DNA from: Deltaproteobacteria bacterium
GTDB lineage: Bacteria > Desulfobacterota > DSM-4660 > Desulfatiglandales > Desulfatiglandaceae
DNA: 48,505 nt
Assembly (NCBI GenBank): GCA_019307945.1
Contig: JAFDIS010000017.1
Location: forward strand, 1-48,505
Direction of reading: 5' to 3'
A program made the translations under genes and the position numbers. Positions 16,266 to 25,630 of this stretch are shown here, piece by piece. Each line of letters begins with the position of its first letter. The first letter of the stretch is position 1. The notes beneath the pieces are model-generated. The model had not been told where the DNA came from and made no database searches. It saw only the letters and a list, made by a program, of their open reading frames with translations.

Positions 16266-17441
16266 GTGAAGGAAAGGAGCATCGATATTCCCATGACAGC
16301 ATTGACCCCGTTTTACGAAGTAAATGAGGCGCTCGTGGCTATGGGCGCGGAAAAGCTAAACCTCTGCATGCAGTGCGGGATGTGCGCGGGCTCCTGCCCG
16401 TGGCGGATCGTGGACGGCCCCTTCAACGTGAGGCGCCTGATCCGTATGGCCCAGATGGGCGTGGAAGGCTACGAGTCGGACGACATCCTGTACGGGTGCA
16501 CCACCTGCAATAAGTGTGTGCTCAAGTGTCCGCGCGGGGTGACCATCATCGACGTGGTCAGGGCTATGCGTACCATGATAGCGGAGACGGGCGCCATCCC
16601 CGCGGTTCTCAAGACCGTGACGGGAAGCGTTCACAGCAGACGAAATCCCTGGTCGGAACCGGAAGAGAAACGCACGGAATGGATGGAAGGCCTGGACGTC
16701 CCCCTGTTTGACGGAGACAAGGAGTATTTCCTGTTTGTCTGTTGTACGTCGGCCTATGACGTACGAAGTCGCAAGATCGCCAAGGCCATGACCCAGGTGC
16801 TCAAGGCCGCCGGCGTGAGTTTCGGTGTGATCGGCCAGGAGGAAAGCTGTTGTGCTGAATCGGTTCGTAAGATCGGCGACGAGGAGCTCTTCATGACCAC
16901 CGCCGAGAAGAACATCAAGCTTTACCAGGAAAAGGGCGTCAAGAAGGTGATCACCACCTCTCCACACTGTTATTACACCTTCACCCGGGAATACCCCGAG
17001 TTGGGCGCGGATTTCGAGGCGATACACTATACTCAGCTCCTGGCCCGGTTGATCGAAAGCGGGCAATTGAAACTCTCCAAGACCCTGGATACCAAGGTGA
17101 CCTACCATGATCCGTGCTATTTGGGCAGGCACAGCGAGGTCTACGATGAACCCCGCGCCCTGATCAATGCGGCCACGGGCGGCAACTTGGTGGAGATGGG
17201 TCGCATCCGCAAGGAGAGCCTCTGTTGCGGGGCGGGGGGCGGAAGGCTCTGGATGGAGACTCCGCCGGAATGGCGCTTTTCAGATCTCAGAATCCACGAA
17301 GCCTGTGAGACGGGCGCAGCGATCCTGGCCACGGCCTGTCCCTATTGCGTCTCCATGCTGGAGGACAGTCGAAAGACGGTGAACAAGGAAGAAGAGATCC
17401 AGATTCGGGACATATCCGAACTGCTTGCAGAGGCCCTGTAA
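16266..17441 (+). CDS. HdrD-like Fe-S oxidoreductase with two CCG domains
   Basis: A soluble 391-residue protein of the heterodisulfide reductase D/GlpC family. Two ferredoxin-type motifs, CMQCGMCAGSCP and CTTCNKCVLKCP, lie at about residues 34-85. Two cysteine-rich CCG domains follow (CCTSAYD with EESCCAES; HDPCYLGRH with CCGAGGGRLWME), which in HdrB/D bind an active-site non-cubane [4Fe-4S] pair. No membrane segments or flavin motif are visible, so it must pair with another electron carrier, for example an electron-transfer flavoprotein or membrane partner encoded elsewhere. The longest frame begins with GTG at 16266; an ATG at 16293 after AAGGAG is an alternative start. A terminator follows. 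Confidence 0.85.
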   Translation: MKERSIDIPMTALTPFYEVNEALVAMGAEKLNLCMQCGMCAGSCPWRIVDGPFNVRRLIRMAQMGVEGYESDDILYGCTTCNKCVLKCPRGVTIIDVVRAMRTMIAETGAIPAVLKTVTGSVHSRRNPWSEPEEKRTEWMEGLDVPLFDGDKEYFLFVCCTSAYDVRSRKIAKAMTQVLKAAGVSFGVIGQEESCCAESVRKIGDEELFMTTAEKNIKLYQEKGVKKVITTSPHCYYTFTREYPELGADFEAIHYTQLLARLIESGQLKLSKTLDTKVTYHDPCYLGRHSEVYDEPRALINAATGGNLVEMGRIRKESLCCGAGGGRLWMETPPEWRFSDLRIHEACETGAAILATACPYCVSMLEDSRKTVNKEEEIQIRDISELLAEAL

Positions 17442-17464
17442 GCGGGAACGCGAAGGCCCACGGT

Positions 17465-17496
17465 AAGCCCTGCCCCCTTTCAGGCGGGGCTTTTTT
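17465..17496 (+). terminator. Intrinsic terminator after the HdrD-like gene
   Basis: Arms 17465-17474 and 17483-17492 form a ten-pair stem with one G-T pair and an eight-base loop, followed by six T (17491-17496). It ends transcription between the HdrD-like gene and larC. Confidence 0.85.
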
Positions 17497-17533
17497 GGGT
17501 GAGGGGTCTGACGCCGATCAGGGGGAAAGTCCC

Positions 17534-18706
17534 ATGAACACAGCCTTTCTGGATTGTTTTTCAGGCGTGAGCGGAGACATGCTCCTGGGTGCCCTCCTGG
17601 ACGCCGGGCTCCCCTTCGATGACCTGAAAGATGCCCTATCCTCCCTCCCTGTCGAGGGATACAGGCTGCGGTGGGCCCGGGAGGAACGTCACAGGATCTA
17701 CGGGGTGCGCTTCGAGGTGCAGGTGGACCCGCACGGGCCCCGGGAGCACAGGGGCCTGCGTGAGGTTCAGGCGGTAGTGGAAGGCTCCGACCTGTCGGCG
17801 GCGGTGAAGGAAAAGAGTCTGCACGTCTTTCGGCGCCTGGCCGAAGTAGAGGGTGGGATTCACGGAGTACCCCCGGAGAAGGTCCATTTTCACGAGGTGG
17901 GGGCCGTGGATTCCATAGTGGACATCGTGGGGGCGGTCTATGGGCTGGAACGCCTCGAGATAGGCGCACTCCATGTCTCCGAGCTGCCCCTGGGCTCCGG
18001 GTTCGTGAAGGCGGCTCACGGAACGATTCCTATCCCGGCTCCCGCCACCGCGGCCCTTTTGCGGGGCGTGCCCGTGTATGAAGCGGGGGTCAAGGCGGAA
18101 ATGGTGACACCCACGGGCGCGGCCCTGGTGACGTGCCTGGGGCGGTCCTTTGGTACCATGCCGCCCATGGTGGTGGATCGTGTGGGTTACGGTGTGGGCC
18201 GAAGGCGGCTGGAGGATCGGCCCAACCTGTTACGGATCTTCGTGGGCTCCGGCAGGGCTGGGGAGGGGACGGAAACGGTCCTGATCCTTGAAACCAACGT
18301 GGACGATGCGAGCCCGGAACTGTTAGGGCACCTGATGACCCGATTGATGGACAGGGGTGCGCTGGATGTGACCTTCCTGCCCGCAACCATGAAAAAGAAC
18401 CGTCCGGGTGTTCAGATCCAGGTGGTGGCGCATCCGGATCTCCGGGAATCCCTCATGAAGATTCTTTTCGAGGAGTCGGGAACCCTGGGCGTACGCTTCC
18501 GTCTTTGCATGAGAAAGACACTGAAACGCGCGGTCTCGGAGGTGGAAAGCCCCTGGGGACCGCTGCGGGTCAAGAAGATCGAGCAGCCGGACGGGACCGT
18601 GATCCTGGCGCCGGAGTACGAGGCATGCAAGGAGAAGGCCGAATGTTATGGAAGACCGCTGCGGGAGATCTACGCATGGGTGACGGCCCAAAACCGGAAG
18701 GCCTGA
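17534..18706 (+). CDS. larC: Nickel-pincer cofactor biosynthesis protein LarC
   Basis: LarC (DUF111/TIGR00299) inserts nickel into the pyridinium bis-thiocarboxylate mononucleotide of lactate-racemase-type enzymes. The 390-residue protein opens FLDCFSGVSGDMLLGALLDA and carries VHFHEVGAVDSIVDIVGA near residue 120, both hallmarks of the family. It is a single uninterrupted frame, unlike the frame-shifted larC1/C2 of lactobacilli. The start at 17534 is chosen over the long upstream frame, which overlaps the HdrD-like gene and the terminator. No larA, larB or larE is present in the window, so the target enzyme is unknown. pgpA follows after 100 bases. Confidence 0.92.
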   Translation: MNTAFLDCFSGVSGDMLLGALLDAGLPFDDLKDALSSLPVEGYRLRWAREERHRIYGVRFEVQVDPHGPREHRGLREVQAVVEGSDLSAAVKEKSLHVFRRLAEVEGGIHGVPPEKVHFHEVGAVDSIVDIVGAVYGLERLEIGALHVSELPLGSGFVKAAHGTIPIPAPATAALLRGVPVYEAGVKAEMVTPTGAALVTCLGRSFGTMPPMVVDRVGYGVGRRRLEDRPNLLRIFVGSGRAGEGTETVLILETNVDDASPELLGHLMTRLMDRGALDVTFLPATMKKNRPGVQIQVVAHPDLRESLMKILFEESGTLGVRFRLCMRKTLKRAVSEVESPWGPLRVKKIEQPDGTVILAPEYEACKEKAECYGRPLREIYAWVTAQNRKA

Positions 18707-18806
18707 GTTGCTCCGCGCATCGGCCGGGATACACTGAGGTCATGGTCCTTTCCACCTCCCCGCGGGCCGGTGCGGGTGGTCCTCCAATGGGGGGGATGGA
18801 GGCCTG

Positions 18807-19319
18807 ATGTCCTCCGGAGCTCCGGAAGAGAAGACTTGTGGGAAGATTCTGCGGGAATCTCCGCTCAAGGATCGGTTGGCCCTGCTTCTTTCAACGGTCA
18901 TGGGCGTGGGATTTCTGCCGCGTGCTCCGGGGACCTTCGGGACCCTGGCGGCCTGCCCTTTCCCCTGGTTCATGGCAGGCGGTTCCGTGTTTCTGCGGGC
19001 CGGGGTTCTGTGTGTGCTGGCCGCGGTCGCCGTATGGGCAGGCGGACGGTACAGCGGGCTTGTGGGGCGGGAAGACCCCCCGGAGGTCGTTCTGGACGAG
19101 GTGGTCGGTTTCCTGGCGGCCGCCCTGTGGGTGCCTTTGACCTGGTGGGGGATCTCTGTTTGCTTCTTTCTTTTTAGAATTTTTGATATCCTGAAGCCCT
19201 TTCCCATCAAGTCCATGGAGCGAACACTGCCGGGCGGCTGGGGCATCGTGGCCGATGACGTGGCCGCGGGACTCTACGCGCTGGCCGCCACGAGATTGGT
19301 CCTGCTTCTTGCAAGGTGA
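18807..19319 (+). CDS. pgpA: Phosphatidylglycerophosphatase A
   Basis: A 170-residue inner-membrane phosphatase that dephosphorylates phosphatidylglycerophosphate in phospholipid synthesis. The family pattern is clear: GFLPRAPGTFGTL near residue 40, VVLDEVVGFLAA near 90, FRIFDILKPFPI near 125 and VADDVAAGLYA near 150, with hydrophobic segments between. The acidic residues in DE and DD are the probable metal ligands. GGAGG stands four bases before the ATG. It is followed immediately by cinA, whose longest frame overlaps its stop by four bases. Confidence 0.93.
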   Translation: MSSGAPEEKTCGKILRESPLKDRLALLLSTVMGVGFLPRAPGTFGTLAACPFPWFMAGGSVFLRAGVLCVLAAVAVWAGGRYSGLVGREDPPEVVLDEVVGFLAAALWVPLTWWGISVCFFLFRIFDILKPFPIKSMERTLPGGWGIVADDVAAGLYALAATRLVLLLAR

Positions 19320-19354
19320 GGGACCGCTTAGGAAAACACGGATCCCGGGAGAGG

Positions 19355-20611
19355 ATGGAAGGCGAAATCATCACCATCGGCAGCGAGTTGATCTCGGGAA
19401 GGACCCTGGATTTCAACGCCTGGTACGCCGCAGGGAGGCTGACGGCCTCGGGACTTCGGGTCACGCGGATCACTTCCGTGGGAGACGACTTTGATGCGGT
19501 CTCCGAGGCCCTGACCAGGGCACTTGCGGCATCTCGCTTCGTCATCGTGACGGGAGGACTAGGCGCCACCGAAGACGACATGACCAGCGAGATCGTGGCG
19601 CGTGCCCTGGATAGGCCGCTTTGCCTGGACAAGGAGATGTTCTCTCTGCTCAAGTCCTATACCGAGGACCGGGGGATTCGTATGACCCCCAGCCTTGAAA
19701 AGATGGCGTGGATGCCTGACGGATCCAGGATGTTGAACCCGGAGGGCAGGGCCTGCGGCTTCGCCCTCACCCAGGAGGGGGTGAGACTCTACTTCCTGCC
19801 GGGAGTCCCGGACCAGATGCGCTATTTGATGGACAAGTACGTGATTCCGGAACTCTTGGACGTCTACAGCACACTCCCGGTGATTCGGCAGCGGGTCCTG
19901 AAGGTCTTCGGTCTCAACGAGCCCGGCATAGCCGAGCTTTTCAGGGGATTGAAAGGCGAGATCGGGGACGTGGTCCTGGGTTTCTACCCCCGGTTTCCTG
20001 AAAACCATGTGACCCTCAGCCTGCGGGGAGCCGATGAGGACTCGGTAAGTGCTGAGCTTGACAGGGTGGAGAAGAATATCCGCGCCCTCTTGGGAGCCCA
20101 TGTGTTCGGCTCTGAGAACGATACCATGGCGGGAGTGGTGGGCGAGGCCCTATTGGAAAAGGGCTTCACCCTGGGCCTGGCCGAGTCTTGCACGGGGGGG
20201 CTCATCGGGCACCTGGTGACTGAGACCGCCGGCAGTTCCCGTTACTACCGGGGTGGGGTCATGGCCTACAGCGACGAGGTGAAGGCAACACTTCTGGGGG
20301 TCAGCAGGACCACCCTGGAGCGGGACGGTGCGGTAAGCGAAGCAACGATCAAGGAAATGGCCCAAGGCGTGCGCAGGCTCCTGGACGTGGACCTGGCCGT
20401 CGCGGTCTCCGGCATCGCGGGCCCGGGGGGAGGAACCGAGGCCAAACCGGTGGGCACGGTCCACCTGGGGCTCAGCGTCGCGGGGGAGACTCTTGCAGGG
20501 AGATACCGGTTCTGGGGGACCCGGGAGCAGGTGAAACGGCAGACGGCTTACATGGCCTTGGACTGGGTGAGAAGATATCTTCATGGCGATCCGTTCCTTC
20601 CTGGCTCTTGA
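19355..20611 (+). CDS. cinA: CinA family protein (molybdopterin-binding-like domain plus NMN amidohydrolase domain)
   Basis: A 418-residue two-domain protein. The N-terminal domain (about 1-170) has the MoaB/MogA-like fold signature ITIGSELISGRT and TGGLGATEDDMTSEI. The C-terminal PncC domain (about 255-415) has AESCTGGLIGHLVTETAGSS, YRGGVMAYS and VSGIAGPGGGTEAKPVGT, matching nicotinamide-nucleotide amidases involved in NAD recycling. The ATG at 19355 after GGGAGAGG is preferred; a GTG at 19316 overlapping the pgpA stop is the alternative. The 3' end overlaps thpR by 29 bases, and recA follows, the order common in many bacteria. Confidence 0.93.
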   Translation: MEGEIITIGSELISGRTLDFNAWYAAGRLTASGLRVTRITSVGDDFDAVSEALTRALAASRFVIVTGGLGATEDDMTSEIVARALDRPLCLDKEMFSLLKSYTEDRGIRMTPSLEKMAWMPDGSRMLNPEGRACGFALTQEGVRLYFLPGVPDQMRYLMDKYVIPELLDVYSTLPVIRQRVLKVFGLNEPGIAELFRGLKGEIGDVVLGFYPRFPENHVTLSLRGADEDSVSAELDRVEKNIRALLGAHVFGSENDTMAGVVGEALLEKGFTLGLAESCTGGLIGHLVTETAGSSRYYRGGVMAYSDEVKATLLGVSRTTLERDGAVSEATIKEMAQGVRRLLDVDLAVAVSGIAGPGGGTEAKPVGTVHLGLSVAGETLAGRYRFWGTREQVKRQTAYMALDWVRRYLHGDPFLPGS

Positions 20612-21173
20612 GCTTCCCCCGGAAGTGCAGGAAGCGCTCTCAGGTGTCTGGGGCAAGATGAGACAAACCCCTCTCGACGTGCGTTGGGTGAAGCCCTCCA
20701 ATATTCACCTGACGGTGGTCTTTTTGGGAGATGTCTCACCGGAGGGCCTGGCCAGGGTCAAGGAGGTAAGCGAGGCCGTCTGTGCCCGGTTCGGCCCGTT
20801 CCAGGTATCGGTGAGCGGTGTGGGGGTGTTTCCTGGAAAGAGAAGCCCCCGGGTCCTCTGGCTGGGACTCGAGGGGGACTTGAAGGGCATGTCGCGTTTC
20901 CGGGAAGACCTCCAGGATCGGCTGGAACCCCTGGGGATCCGGAAGGAGCATCGGCCCTTCAGGCCTCATTTGACCCTGGCCAGGTTCCGGAAAAGGGCAT
21001 CAGGGGCGGATCCCCACCTGCGGGAGGTTCTGGCCCGCTACGAGACCTACCGGGGTCCGGCCTGCGCCCTGAAGGAACTGAGCCTCTACCGCAGTGATCT
21101 GGGGCCCGCCGGGGCTCGTTACACGCGGCTGGCCGGATGGCGCCTTTCGGCCGGGGACGGGGAGCCGGCTTAA
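20583..21173 (+). CDS. thpR: RNA 2',3'-cyclic phosphodiesterase (LigT/ThpR)
   Basis: A 196-residue member of the 2H phosphoesterase family, which opens 2',3'-cyclic phosphate ends of RNA. Two HxTx motifs are visible: HLTVVFLGD near residue 42 and HLTLARF near 130. The opening MAIRSFLALELPPEVQEAL is typical. The start lies inside the cinA 3' end, so translation is probably coupled. The physiological role of this family is still uncertain. recA follows after 24 bases. Confidence 0.92.
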   Translation: MAIRSFLALELPPEVQEALSGVWGKMRQTPLDVRWVKPSNIHLTVVFLGDVSPEGLARVKEVSEAVCARFGPFQVSVSGVGVFPGKRSPRVLWLGLEGDLKGMSRFREDLQDRLEPLGIRKEHRPFRPHLTLARFRKRASGADPHLREVLARYETYRGPACALKELSLYRSDLGPAGARYTRLAGWRLSAGDGEPA

Positions 21174-21197
21174 ACATCGAGCAAGGGGGACAATCGA

Positions 21198-22232
21198 ATG
21201 GACAGGGAACGCGCTGTAGAGCAGGCCATATCGCAAATCGAAAAACAATTCGGCCGAGGGTCCATCATGAAGATGGGCGAGGAAAAGGTCATCGACGTGC
21301 CGGCCATCTCCACAGGATCCCTCTCTCTGGATCTGGCCCTGGGAGTGGGCGGTGTGCCCAGGGGCAGGGTGGTGGAGATCTTCGGCCCCGAGTCATCTGG
21401 AAAGACCACGCTGGCCCTGCACGTGGTGGCCGAGGCGCAGGCCAAAGGCGGCATGGTTGCCTTCATCGACGCGGAGCACGCCCTGGACGTGGGTTATGCG
21501 AGAAAGCTCGGGGTGGACGTGGACAGCCTCCTGGTATCCCAGCCTGACACGGGGGAGCAAGCCCTCGATATCGCCGAGATCCTGGTGCGAAGCGGCGCCA
21601 TCGACGTGCTGGTGATCGACTCGGTGGCGGCCCTGGTGCCGAGGGCCGAGATCGAGGGGGAGATGGGTGACGCCCACGTGGGTCTTCAGGCGCGACTCAT
21701 GTCCCAGGCCCTGAGAAAACTGACGGCCACCATAAGCAAGTCGCTGACCTGCGTGATCTTCATCAACCAGATACGTATGAAAATCGGGGTCATGTTCGGC
21801 AACCCGGAGACCACCACCGGCGGTAACGCCTTGAAATTCTACGCCAGCCAGCGACTGGACATCCGGAGGATAGGGGCCATCAAGGACGGCGAGGAGGTCG
21901 TGGGCAACCGCACCAGGGTCAAGGTGGTCAAGAACAAGGTGGCGCCCCCCTTCAGACAGGCGGAATTCGATATCATCTACGGCCGGGGGATATCCAAGGA
22001 GGGAGACATCCTGGACCTGGGGGTGTCAATGGATATCGTGGACAAGAGCGGTGCCTGGTATTCCTTCGGTGACGAGCGGATCGGGCAGGGGCGTGAGAAT
22101 GCCAAGCGGTTCCTTGCCGAACACACGGATATCCGGGATCGCATAGCGGACCTGATCCTCGAAAAGACCGGACTCAAACAGGCGAAGGAGGTTTCCGAGC
22201 CCGAGCCGAAGGAGACGGAAAAAGGGACCTGA
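21198..22232 (+). CDS. recA: Recombinase RecA
   Basis: RecA forms filaments on single-stranded DNA, catalyses strand exchange and promotes LexA self-cleavage. The 344-residue protein shows the full family pattern: [14 protein letters not shown] near the start, Walker [10 protein letters not shown] near residue 70, [20 protein letters not shown] for loop L2 and a variable acidic tail. AAGGGGGA lies about seven bases before the ATG. It is followed directly by alaS with no recX between. No clear LexA box was recognised in the short gap upstream, so it may be read from an upstream promoter. Confidence 0.98.
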   Translation: MDRERAVEQAISQIEKQFGRGSIMKMGEEKVIDVPAISTGSLSLDLALGVGGVPRGRVVEIFGPESSGKTTLALHVVAEAQAKGGMVAFIDAEHALDVGYARKLGVDVDSLLVSQPDTGEQALDIAEILVRSGAIDVLVIDSVAALVPRAEIEGEMGDAHVGLQARLMSQALRKLTATISKSLTCVIFINQIRMKIGVMFGNPETTTGGNALKFYASQRLDIRRIGAIKDGEEVVGNRTRVKVVKNKVAPPFRQAEFDIIYGRGISKEGDILDLGVSMDIVDKSGAWYSFGDERIGQGRENAKRFLAEHTDIRDRIADLILEKTGLKQAKEVSEPEPKETEKGT

Positions 22233-22266
22233 GGGGCGGGGATCGGACAAAAGACCATCACAAGCA

Positions 22267-24933
22267 ATGGATGACCGGATGGAATTCAGAGAAATCAGGA
22301 AAAAGTTTCTAGACTACTTTAAGGATCGGGCACACGAGATCGTGCCAAGTTCCTCGCTGGTGCCGAGGGACGATCCCACGTTGCTCTTCACCAACGCGGG
22401 AATGGTTCAGTTCAAGCGGGCCTTTCTCGGGGAGGAGAAAAGGGGCTACACGAGGGCGGCCTCCTCGCAGAAGTGCGTGCGGGCGGGCGGCAAGCACAAC
22501 GACCTGGACAACGTGGGTTACACCCCGCGCCATCACACCTTCTTCGAGATGCTGGGCAATTTCTCCTTCGGCGATTATTTCAAGGAGGAGGCCATCGTCT
22601 GGGCCTGGGAACTGCTTACCGAAGGTTACGGGCTCGATCCGGGAAGGCTCCGCGTTTCGGTGTACCGCGAGGACGATGAGGCCCACCGCATCTGGGAGGA
22701 TAAGATAGGCGTTCCCGGGGCCCATATCGTCCGACTGGGTGAAAAGGACAACTTTTGGGCCATGGGCGAGACAGGCCCTTGCGGTCCCTGTTCGGAGATC
22801 CATATCGACCAGGGGGATGCCGTTGGGTGCGGCAAGCCCGGCTGCGCCCCGGGGTGTGATTGCGATCGCTATCTGGAGATCTGGAATCTCGTCTTCACCC
22901 AGTTCGACAGGCTGCCGGACGGCACACTGGAGCCCCTTCCCAAGCCCAATATCGATACGGGCATGGGCCTGGAGCGGATAAGCGCGGTGGTCCAGGGCGT
23001 TACTTCCAACTACGATACGGACCTGTTCCGGGAGATCATCGCGCGGACGGAAGACTTGGCGGGAAAGGGCTATGGAGGCGGCCGGAAGCAGGACGTGGCA
23101 TTCCGGGTGATCGCCGATCATGCACGTTCGGTGGCCTTCCTGATCGGAGACGGAGTCATGCCCTCCAACGAGGGGAGGGGTTATGTGTTACGCAGGATCA
23201 TCCGTCGTGCCATTCGCTTCGGGCAGGTCCTAGGGATCGATGATGCCTTCCTGCACCGGGTTTGCAGCACTGTGATCGATGTCATGGGGCCGGATTACGA
23301 AGAACTGATCCGTTCCCGGAGTTTCATCGAAGGCGTGGTCCGCAATGAAGAGAAACGCTTTTCCGACACCCTGCACTACGGGATGCGGGTCCTGTCCGAG
23401 GAGATCGAGGGGCTCAAGGCCGCCGGGGCGGACACGATTCCCGGCCGGGTGGCTTTCAAGCTCTACGATACCTACGGCCTGTCGCCGGATATCGTCCAGG
23501 ATGTGGCCAGGGAGGAAGGCCTGAAAGTGGATATGGAGGGCTATGAAGAAGCCATGGCCCGGCAGCGGGCCCAGTCCCAACGATCCTGGAAAGGAAGCGG
23601 CGAGGAGGAGATCCCCGATTGCTACCGCAAGATCCTGGCCCGTGGAGTCTCCTCCCGTTTCAGTTATGATGAGACCAGGATTTCAGGTGCGAGGATACTG
23701 GCCCTTGTGGTGGACGGGGCCGAGACGACCGAGGCCGGCACCGGCACCGTGGCCCGGGTGATCCTGGACCGAACCCCCTTTTACGGCAGAGCGGGGGGCC
23801 AGGTGGGGGACACGGGGTGGCTCCATGCCCCGGGGGGACGCTTCCGCGTGGAGGAAACGGTCAAGATCGGCCAGGACCTCATCGTGCACGAGGGCGTGGT
23901 GGAATCGGGCGTCCTGACCTCGGGCTCCGAGGTCTTGGCGGAGATCGACGAGGAAAGACGGCGTGCCGTGGCATGCAATCATTCGGCCACGCACCTGCTT
24001 CATGCCGCCCTACGCGAAGTGCTGGGGGACCATGTGAAACAGGCGGGCTCCCTGGTCACGCCTGACCGGCTTCGTTTCGACTTCAGCCATTTCACCCGGG
24101 TTTCAGCGGAAAATCTGCGGGAAGTGGAGACTCTGGTCAACCGGCATATCCGAGAAAACCTCCCCATCACCGTGCAGGAGATGTCCAGGGAAGATGCCAT
24201 GAAGACCGGGGCCATGGCCATCTTCGAGGAGCGCTATGGCGACAGGGTACGTCTCGTTACGGCGGGAGAGGACGTGAGCAGGGAGCTGTGCGGAGGTACC
24301 CACACGAATCGGACGGGCAACATCGGCCTGTTCCGGATCGTGGGAGAGACGGCGGTTGCGGCCAATGTGCGCCGGATCGAGGCCCTCACGGGGGAAACGG
24401 CCCTGTTATACGACCAGGAGCAGGAACAGCGGCTCCGACGCCTGAGCGCCCTGCTCAAGACCCCCCCCGAGCAGGCGGCGGACCGTCTGGAACGACTTCT
24501 TAAGGATTATCGGGACAAAGAGCGGGAGGTTGAGTCTCTCAAGGCGAAACTTCTCACGCGCCGTTCCGAGGACCTCTTGGCCGGGATCCGCGAGATCGGC
24601 GGGGTCAAGGTCCTGGCCCGGGAGTTCGAGGCGGATTCGCCGGCGGCCCTGAGGGAGTCGGCCGACCGGATCCGCGACAAGCTGGGGTCCGGGATCGCCC
24701 TTTTGGGGGCCAAGGCAGAGGGCAAGGCCATGCTTGTCTGCGTGGTGACCAAGGATCTCACGGCCCGTTTCAGGGCGGGGGAAATTATTCGGGAACTGGC
24801 GCCTCTGGTGGGCGGCAAGGGAGGTGGAAGACCCGATATGGCCCAAGGGGGCGGAACCCGGCCCGAGGGCCTCCCGGATGCGCTGGAGGGGCTTTACGGA
24901 ATCGTTGAAAAGGGTGCGGCTTCTTCCGCTTGA
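22267..24933 (+). CDS. alaS: Alanyl-tRNA synthetase
   Basis: Class II synthetase, 888 residues, the normal length. The catalytic domain has motif-2 region HHTFFEMLGNFSFGDYFK, and the editing domain has the zinc-type motifs HSATHLLHAAL and CGGTHTNRTG. The C-terminal oligomerisation (C-Ala) domain contains GGKGGGRPDMAQGGG. ATGs at 22267 and 22279 are both possible and neither has a strong ribosome-binding site. Its TGA directly abuts the bamD stop on the other strand, the two sharing the palindrome TGATCA. Confidence 0.98.
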   Translation: MDDRMEFREIRKKFLDYFKDRAHEIVPSSSLVPRDDPTLLFTNAGMVQFKRAFLGEEKRGYTRAASSQKCVRAGGKHNDLDNVGYTPRHHTFFEMLGNFSFGDYFKEEAIVWAWELLTEGYGLDPGRLRVSVYREDDEAHRIWEDKIGVPGAHIVRLGEKDNFWAMGETGPCGPCSEIHIDQGDAVGCGKPGCAPGCDCDRYLEIWNLVFTQFDRLPDGTLEPLPKPNIDTGMGLERISAVVQGVTSNYDTDLFREIIARTEDLAGKGYGGGRKQDVAFRVIADHARSVAFLIGDGVMPSNEGRGYVLRRIIRRAIRFGQVLGIDDAFLHRVCSTVIDVMGPDYEELIRSRSFIEGVVRNEEKRFSDTLHYGMRVLSEEIEGLKAAGADTIPGRVAFKLYDTYGLSPDIVQDVAREEGLKVDMEGYEEAMARQRAQSQRSWKGSGEEEIPDCYRKILARGVSSRFSYDETRISGARILALVVDGAETTEAGTGTVARVILDRTPFYGRAGGQVGDTGWLHAPGGRFRVEETVKIGQDLIVHEGVVESGVLTSGSEVLAEIDEERRRAVACNHSATHLLHAALREVLGDHVKQAGSLVTPDRLRFDFSHFTRVSAENLREVETLVNRHIRENLPITVQEMSREDAMKTGAMAIFEERYGDRVRLVTAGEDVSRELCGGTHTNRTGNIGLFRIVGETAVAANVRRIEALTGETALLYDQEQEQRLRRLSALLKTPPEQAADRLERLLKDYRDKEREVESLKAKLLTRRSEDLLAGIREIGGVKVLAREFEADSPAALRESADRIRDKLGSGIALLGAKAEGKAMLVCVVTKDLTARFRAGEIIRELAPLVGGKGGGRPDMAQGGGTRPEGLPDALEGLYGIVEKGAASSA

Positions 24934-25623
24934 TCAGGATTTTTCCTGTGCCTCGGCGAGCTTGCGCAGGCATACCCCCATGGACTTCAGGGCTTCTCGA
25001 TACTGGCCCAGGTCGGGGTATGTTTCCAGGAGGTGCCGAAAACGGCCCACGGCCGCCCGGAAATGGCCGCTTTTCATGTAGAAACGGGCCACGTAGAGCT
25101 CGTATTCTGCCAGGTTGATGATGCACTGCCTGATCTTGAGGCGGGCCTTGCGGGCGTGAAGATCGCGGGGGAACCTCTTGACGAGACGCTCGAACTCCTC
25201 CCTTGCAAGCCGACTGTGGGTCTGGTCGCGATCCACGGTGGAGACCTGGAGAAAGTGGCACATGCCCTTCTGAAAGATCACGTAAGGGATGTGCCGATTC
25301 TTGGGATGGAGGCGCTCGAACTCGGCGTAGTCATCCAGCGCCTCCGGATAGAGTTCCTGGCGAAACAGGGCGTCGGCCGTCTTGAGTTCGGCTTCCACGG
25401 CGAACTTGCTGTAAGGATAGCGGTCCTTGACCTTCCGAAAAGCCTCGGCGGCGGCCTCGTAGCGGCCTTTTTCCATGTGCTCCACGGCCTCGGTCATGAG
25501 CTGCTCCGGCGTTTTTTCCTCCTCTTCCCCGAACCACCGGCTCATTGCCGCGCATCCTCCCAGCAGGAAGACTAGAGCGCAGGTCAACAGGACCGTCTTG
25601 AGATAGGGACAGGTCTTCCTCAT
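24934..25623 (-). CDS. bamD: Outer-membrane assembly lipoprotein BamD
   Basis: BamD is a lipid-anchored TPR protein of the BAM complex that inserts beta-barrel proteins into the outer membrane. The 229-residue product has a signal peptide ending in the lipobox LLGGC (Cys24). It contains five TPR-like helix pairs, including a YEAAAEAFRKVKDRYPYSKFA block and a LVKRFPRDLHARKARLKI block, as in BamD/ComL. It begins seven bases after the trxB stop on the same strand, so trxA-trxB-bamD is a likely transcription unit. It converges with alaS without any gap. Confidence 0.92.
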   Translation of the reverse strand: MRKTCPYLKTVLLTCALVFLLGGCAAMSRWFGEEEEKTPEQLMTEAVEHMEKGRYEAAAEAFRKVKDRYPYSKFAVEAELKTADALFRQELYPEALDDYAEFERLHPKNRHIPYVIFQKGMCHFLQVSTVDRDQTHSRLAREEFERLVKRFPRDLHARKARLKIRQCIINLAEYELYVARFYMKSGHFRAAVGRFRHLLETYPDLGQYREALKSMGVCLRKLAEAQEKS

Positions 25624-25630
25624 CGGTTCG

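Noticed and set aside
20611-22267. Possible frameshift or missing recX between recA and alaS
   Set aside because: The 34-base gap holds no gene remnant; absence of recX at this position is common and not a defect.
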